NCBI GenBank assembly: GCA_948567375.1
Contig: OX419762.1
Location: 40,901,034-40,965,033 of the forward strand
From: Lunularia cruciata
Taxonomy: Eukaryota > Streptophyta > Marchantiopsida > Lunulariales > Lunulariaceae
DNA length: 64,000 bases
Reading direction: 5' to 3'
The notes below the pieces were generated by a model that searched no databases, had not been told where the DNA came from, and saw only the letters and a list, made by a program, of their open reading frames with translations. Positions 63,601 through 64,000 of this stretch are shown here, piece after piece. The translations under genes and the position numbers were made by a program. The stretch's first letter is position 1. Every line of letters begins with the position of its first letter.

Positions 63601-64000
63601 GTACTTTCATAAAGAAATCGACGTCGGGCTCGGGGTGTATTCCCATTTCTTTTTCTCTCTTGAGAAGTTCTGTGAGAAGCTCTGGTGAAAGAACAGGGCC
63701 ACAGAAGTATGAATAGCGACTTCATGTACTGATTCAAACGGAAAGGTGCAGTCAAAGAACTTAAACTTACCAGGACTGAGTACTTAAAATTTACATCGCC
63801 AGATTTTAACCTATGTCACTTCTCTTATTCTCGAGATCTAGAGACACACTACATTTTATGTCTGATTTTTCTATCTATATGTAACTCTCTAATGAACTCC
63901 GTGGTTGCTTAGTGGCAGTGGAAGCCGAGAAGCTGCGAACAAAGATCGGTCGATAGCCAGCGTGATCTAGCAACTCACCGAATCGAGAACCAACTCCTTG
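57252..64000 (-). CDS. PDR-type ABCG transporter (full-size), 5' end beyond window
   Basis: A plasma-membrane ATP-driven exporter of the plant pleiotropic-drug-resistance family, with reverse order NBD1-TMD1-NBD2-TMD2. Nineteen exons in matching phase give 1252 residues ending TGA 57254-57252; about 180-200 N-terminal residues, including the first Walker A, lie past the right edge. NBD1: QGVGSRFELL, signature [15 protein letters not shown], Walker [24 protein letters not shown]1 includes [22 protein letters not shown]2: Walker [19 protein letters not shown], signature [20 protein letters not shown], Walker [18 protein letters not shown], then [12 protein letters not shown]2 includes [20 protein letters not shown] and [20 protein letters not shown]. 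All key NBD residues seen are intact. The substrate cannot be told from sequence. Confidence 0.95.
57691..57734. repeat. (GA)n microsatellite in last ABCG intron
   Basis: About 22 GA units in plus orientation, which is (CT)n in the transcript, starting about nine bases inside the intron after exon 57998-57744. Confidence 0.95.
60850..64000 (-). other. ABCG exons encoding NBD1 and TMD1
   Basis: In transcript order: 64000-63979 (partial), 63681-63605, 63448-63395, 63195-63105, 63023-62722, 62624-62343, 61903-61587, 61466-61202, 61012-60850. The first exon is cut by the window edge. For exon 61903-61587 I chose the donor at GGCAG|GTGGAT, because it alone keeps phase and yields the family-like [12 protein letters not shown]. 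The intron between 62343 and 61903 (439 bp) is the longest here. Confidence 0.9.

Noticed and set aside
1..64000. CRISPR array, rRNA operon, bacterial-type operon signals
   Set aside because: Introns, plant gene families and copia elements show nuclear eukaryotic DNA; no regularly spaced short repeats with unique spacers were found.

Overview
This is nuclear DNA of a land plant that very likely makes swimming sperm. It holds a complete gene for an axonemal (ciliary) inner-arm dynein heavy chain beside a plant PDR-type ABCG transporter, a plant-type SAM-domain protein tail and Ty1/copia elements. Flowering plants have no axonemal dyneins, so a bryophyte, lycophyte or fern is implied. The mostly short introns (about 80-1000 bp) and two TE-filled introns would suit a bryophyte such as a liverwort, but the species cannot be fixed from this sequence alone.

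Layout. 1-1183: a decayed reverse-transcriptase fragment of Penelope-like type. About 1500-5800: a block of noncoding direct repeats with a palindromic core. 5862-6279 (+): the last two exons of a SAM-domain protein gene. 7858-9876 (-): a five-exon gene for a 292-residue protein I do not recognise; all splice phases agree. 9877-12794: intergenic, divergent from the next gene. 12795-55929 (+): a 41-exon dynein heavy chain gene whose spliced frame stays open for 4165 codons. 55930-57251: intergenic between converging genes. 57252 to the right edge (-): at least 19 exons of a full-size PDR/ABCG transporter, complete at its C-terminus and cut by the window edge before the first Walker A motif.

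Two dynein introns are swollen by transposons. Intron 16 (21925-32421, 10.5 kb) holds a truncated sense-strand copia element, a second copy of the palindromic repeat family, and a degenerate antisense copia element with both LTRs. Intron 26 (39115-46806, 7.7 kb) holds an older antisense copia element into which a younger one is inserted. Two copia families can be told apart. Family 1 has an LTR of about 270-300 bp and a primer site matching the 3' end of initiator tRNA-Met. Family 2 has an LTR of about 400-490 bp and a primer site matching the anticodon arm of the same tRNA (half-tRNA priming). The younger family 2 copy has lost protease and integrase. Splice phases on both sides of both giant introns still fit, so the host gene looks intact.

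Functionally, the dynein would act as a single-headed inner-arm motor (DNAH3/7/12 type) in the sperm flagellum. The ABCG protein would be a plasma-membrane exporter. The two have no evident link beyond being neighbours. I found no CRISPR array, rRNA gene or complete tRNA gene. Gene models come from reading splice sites and phases by eye and are not transcript-verified.
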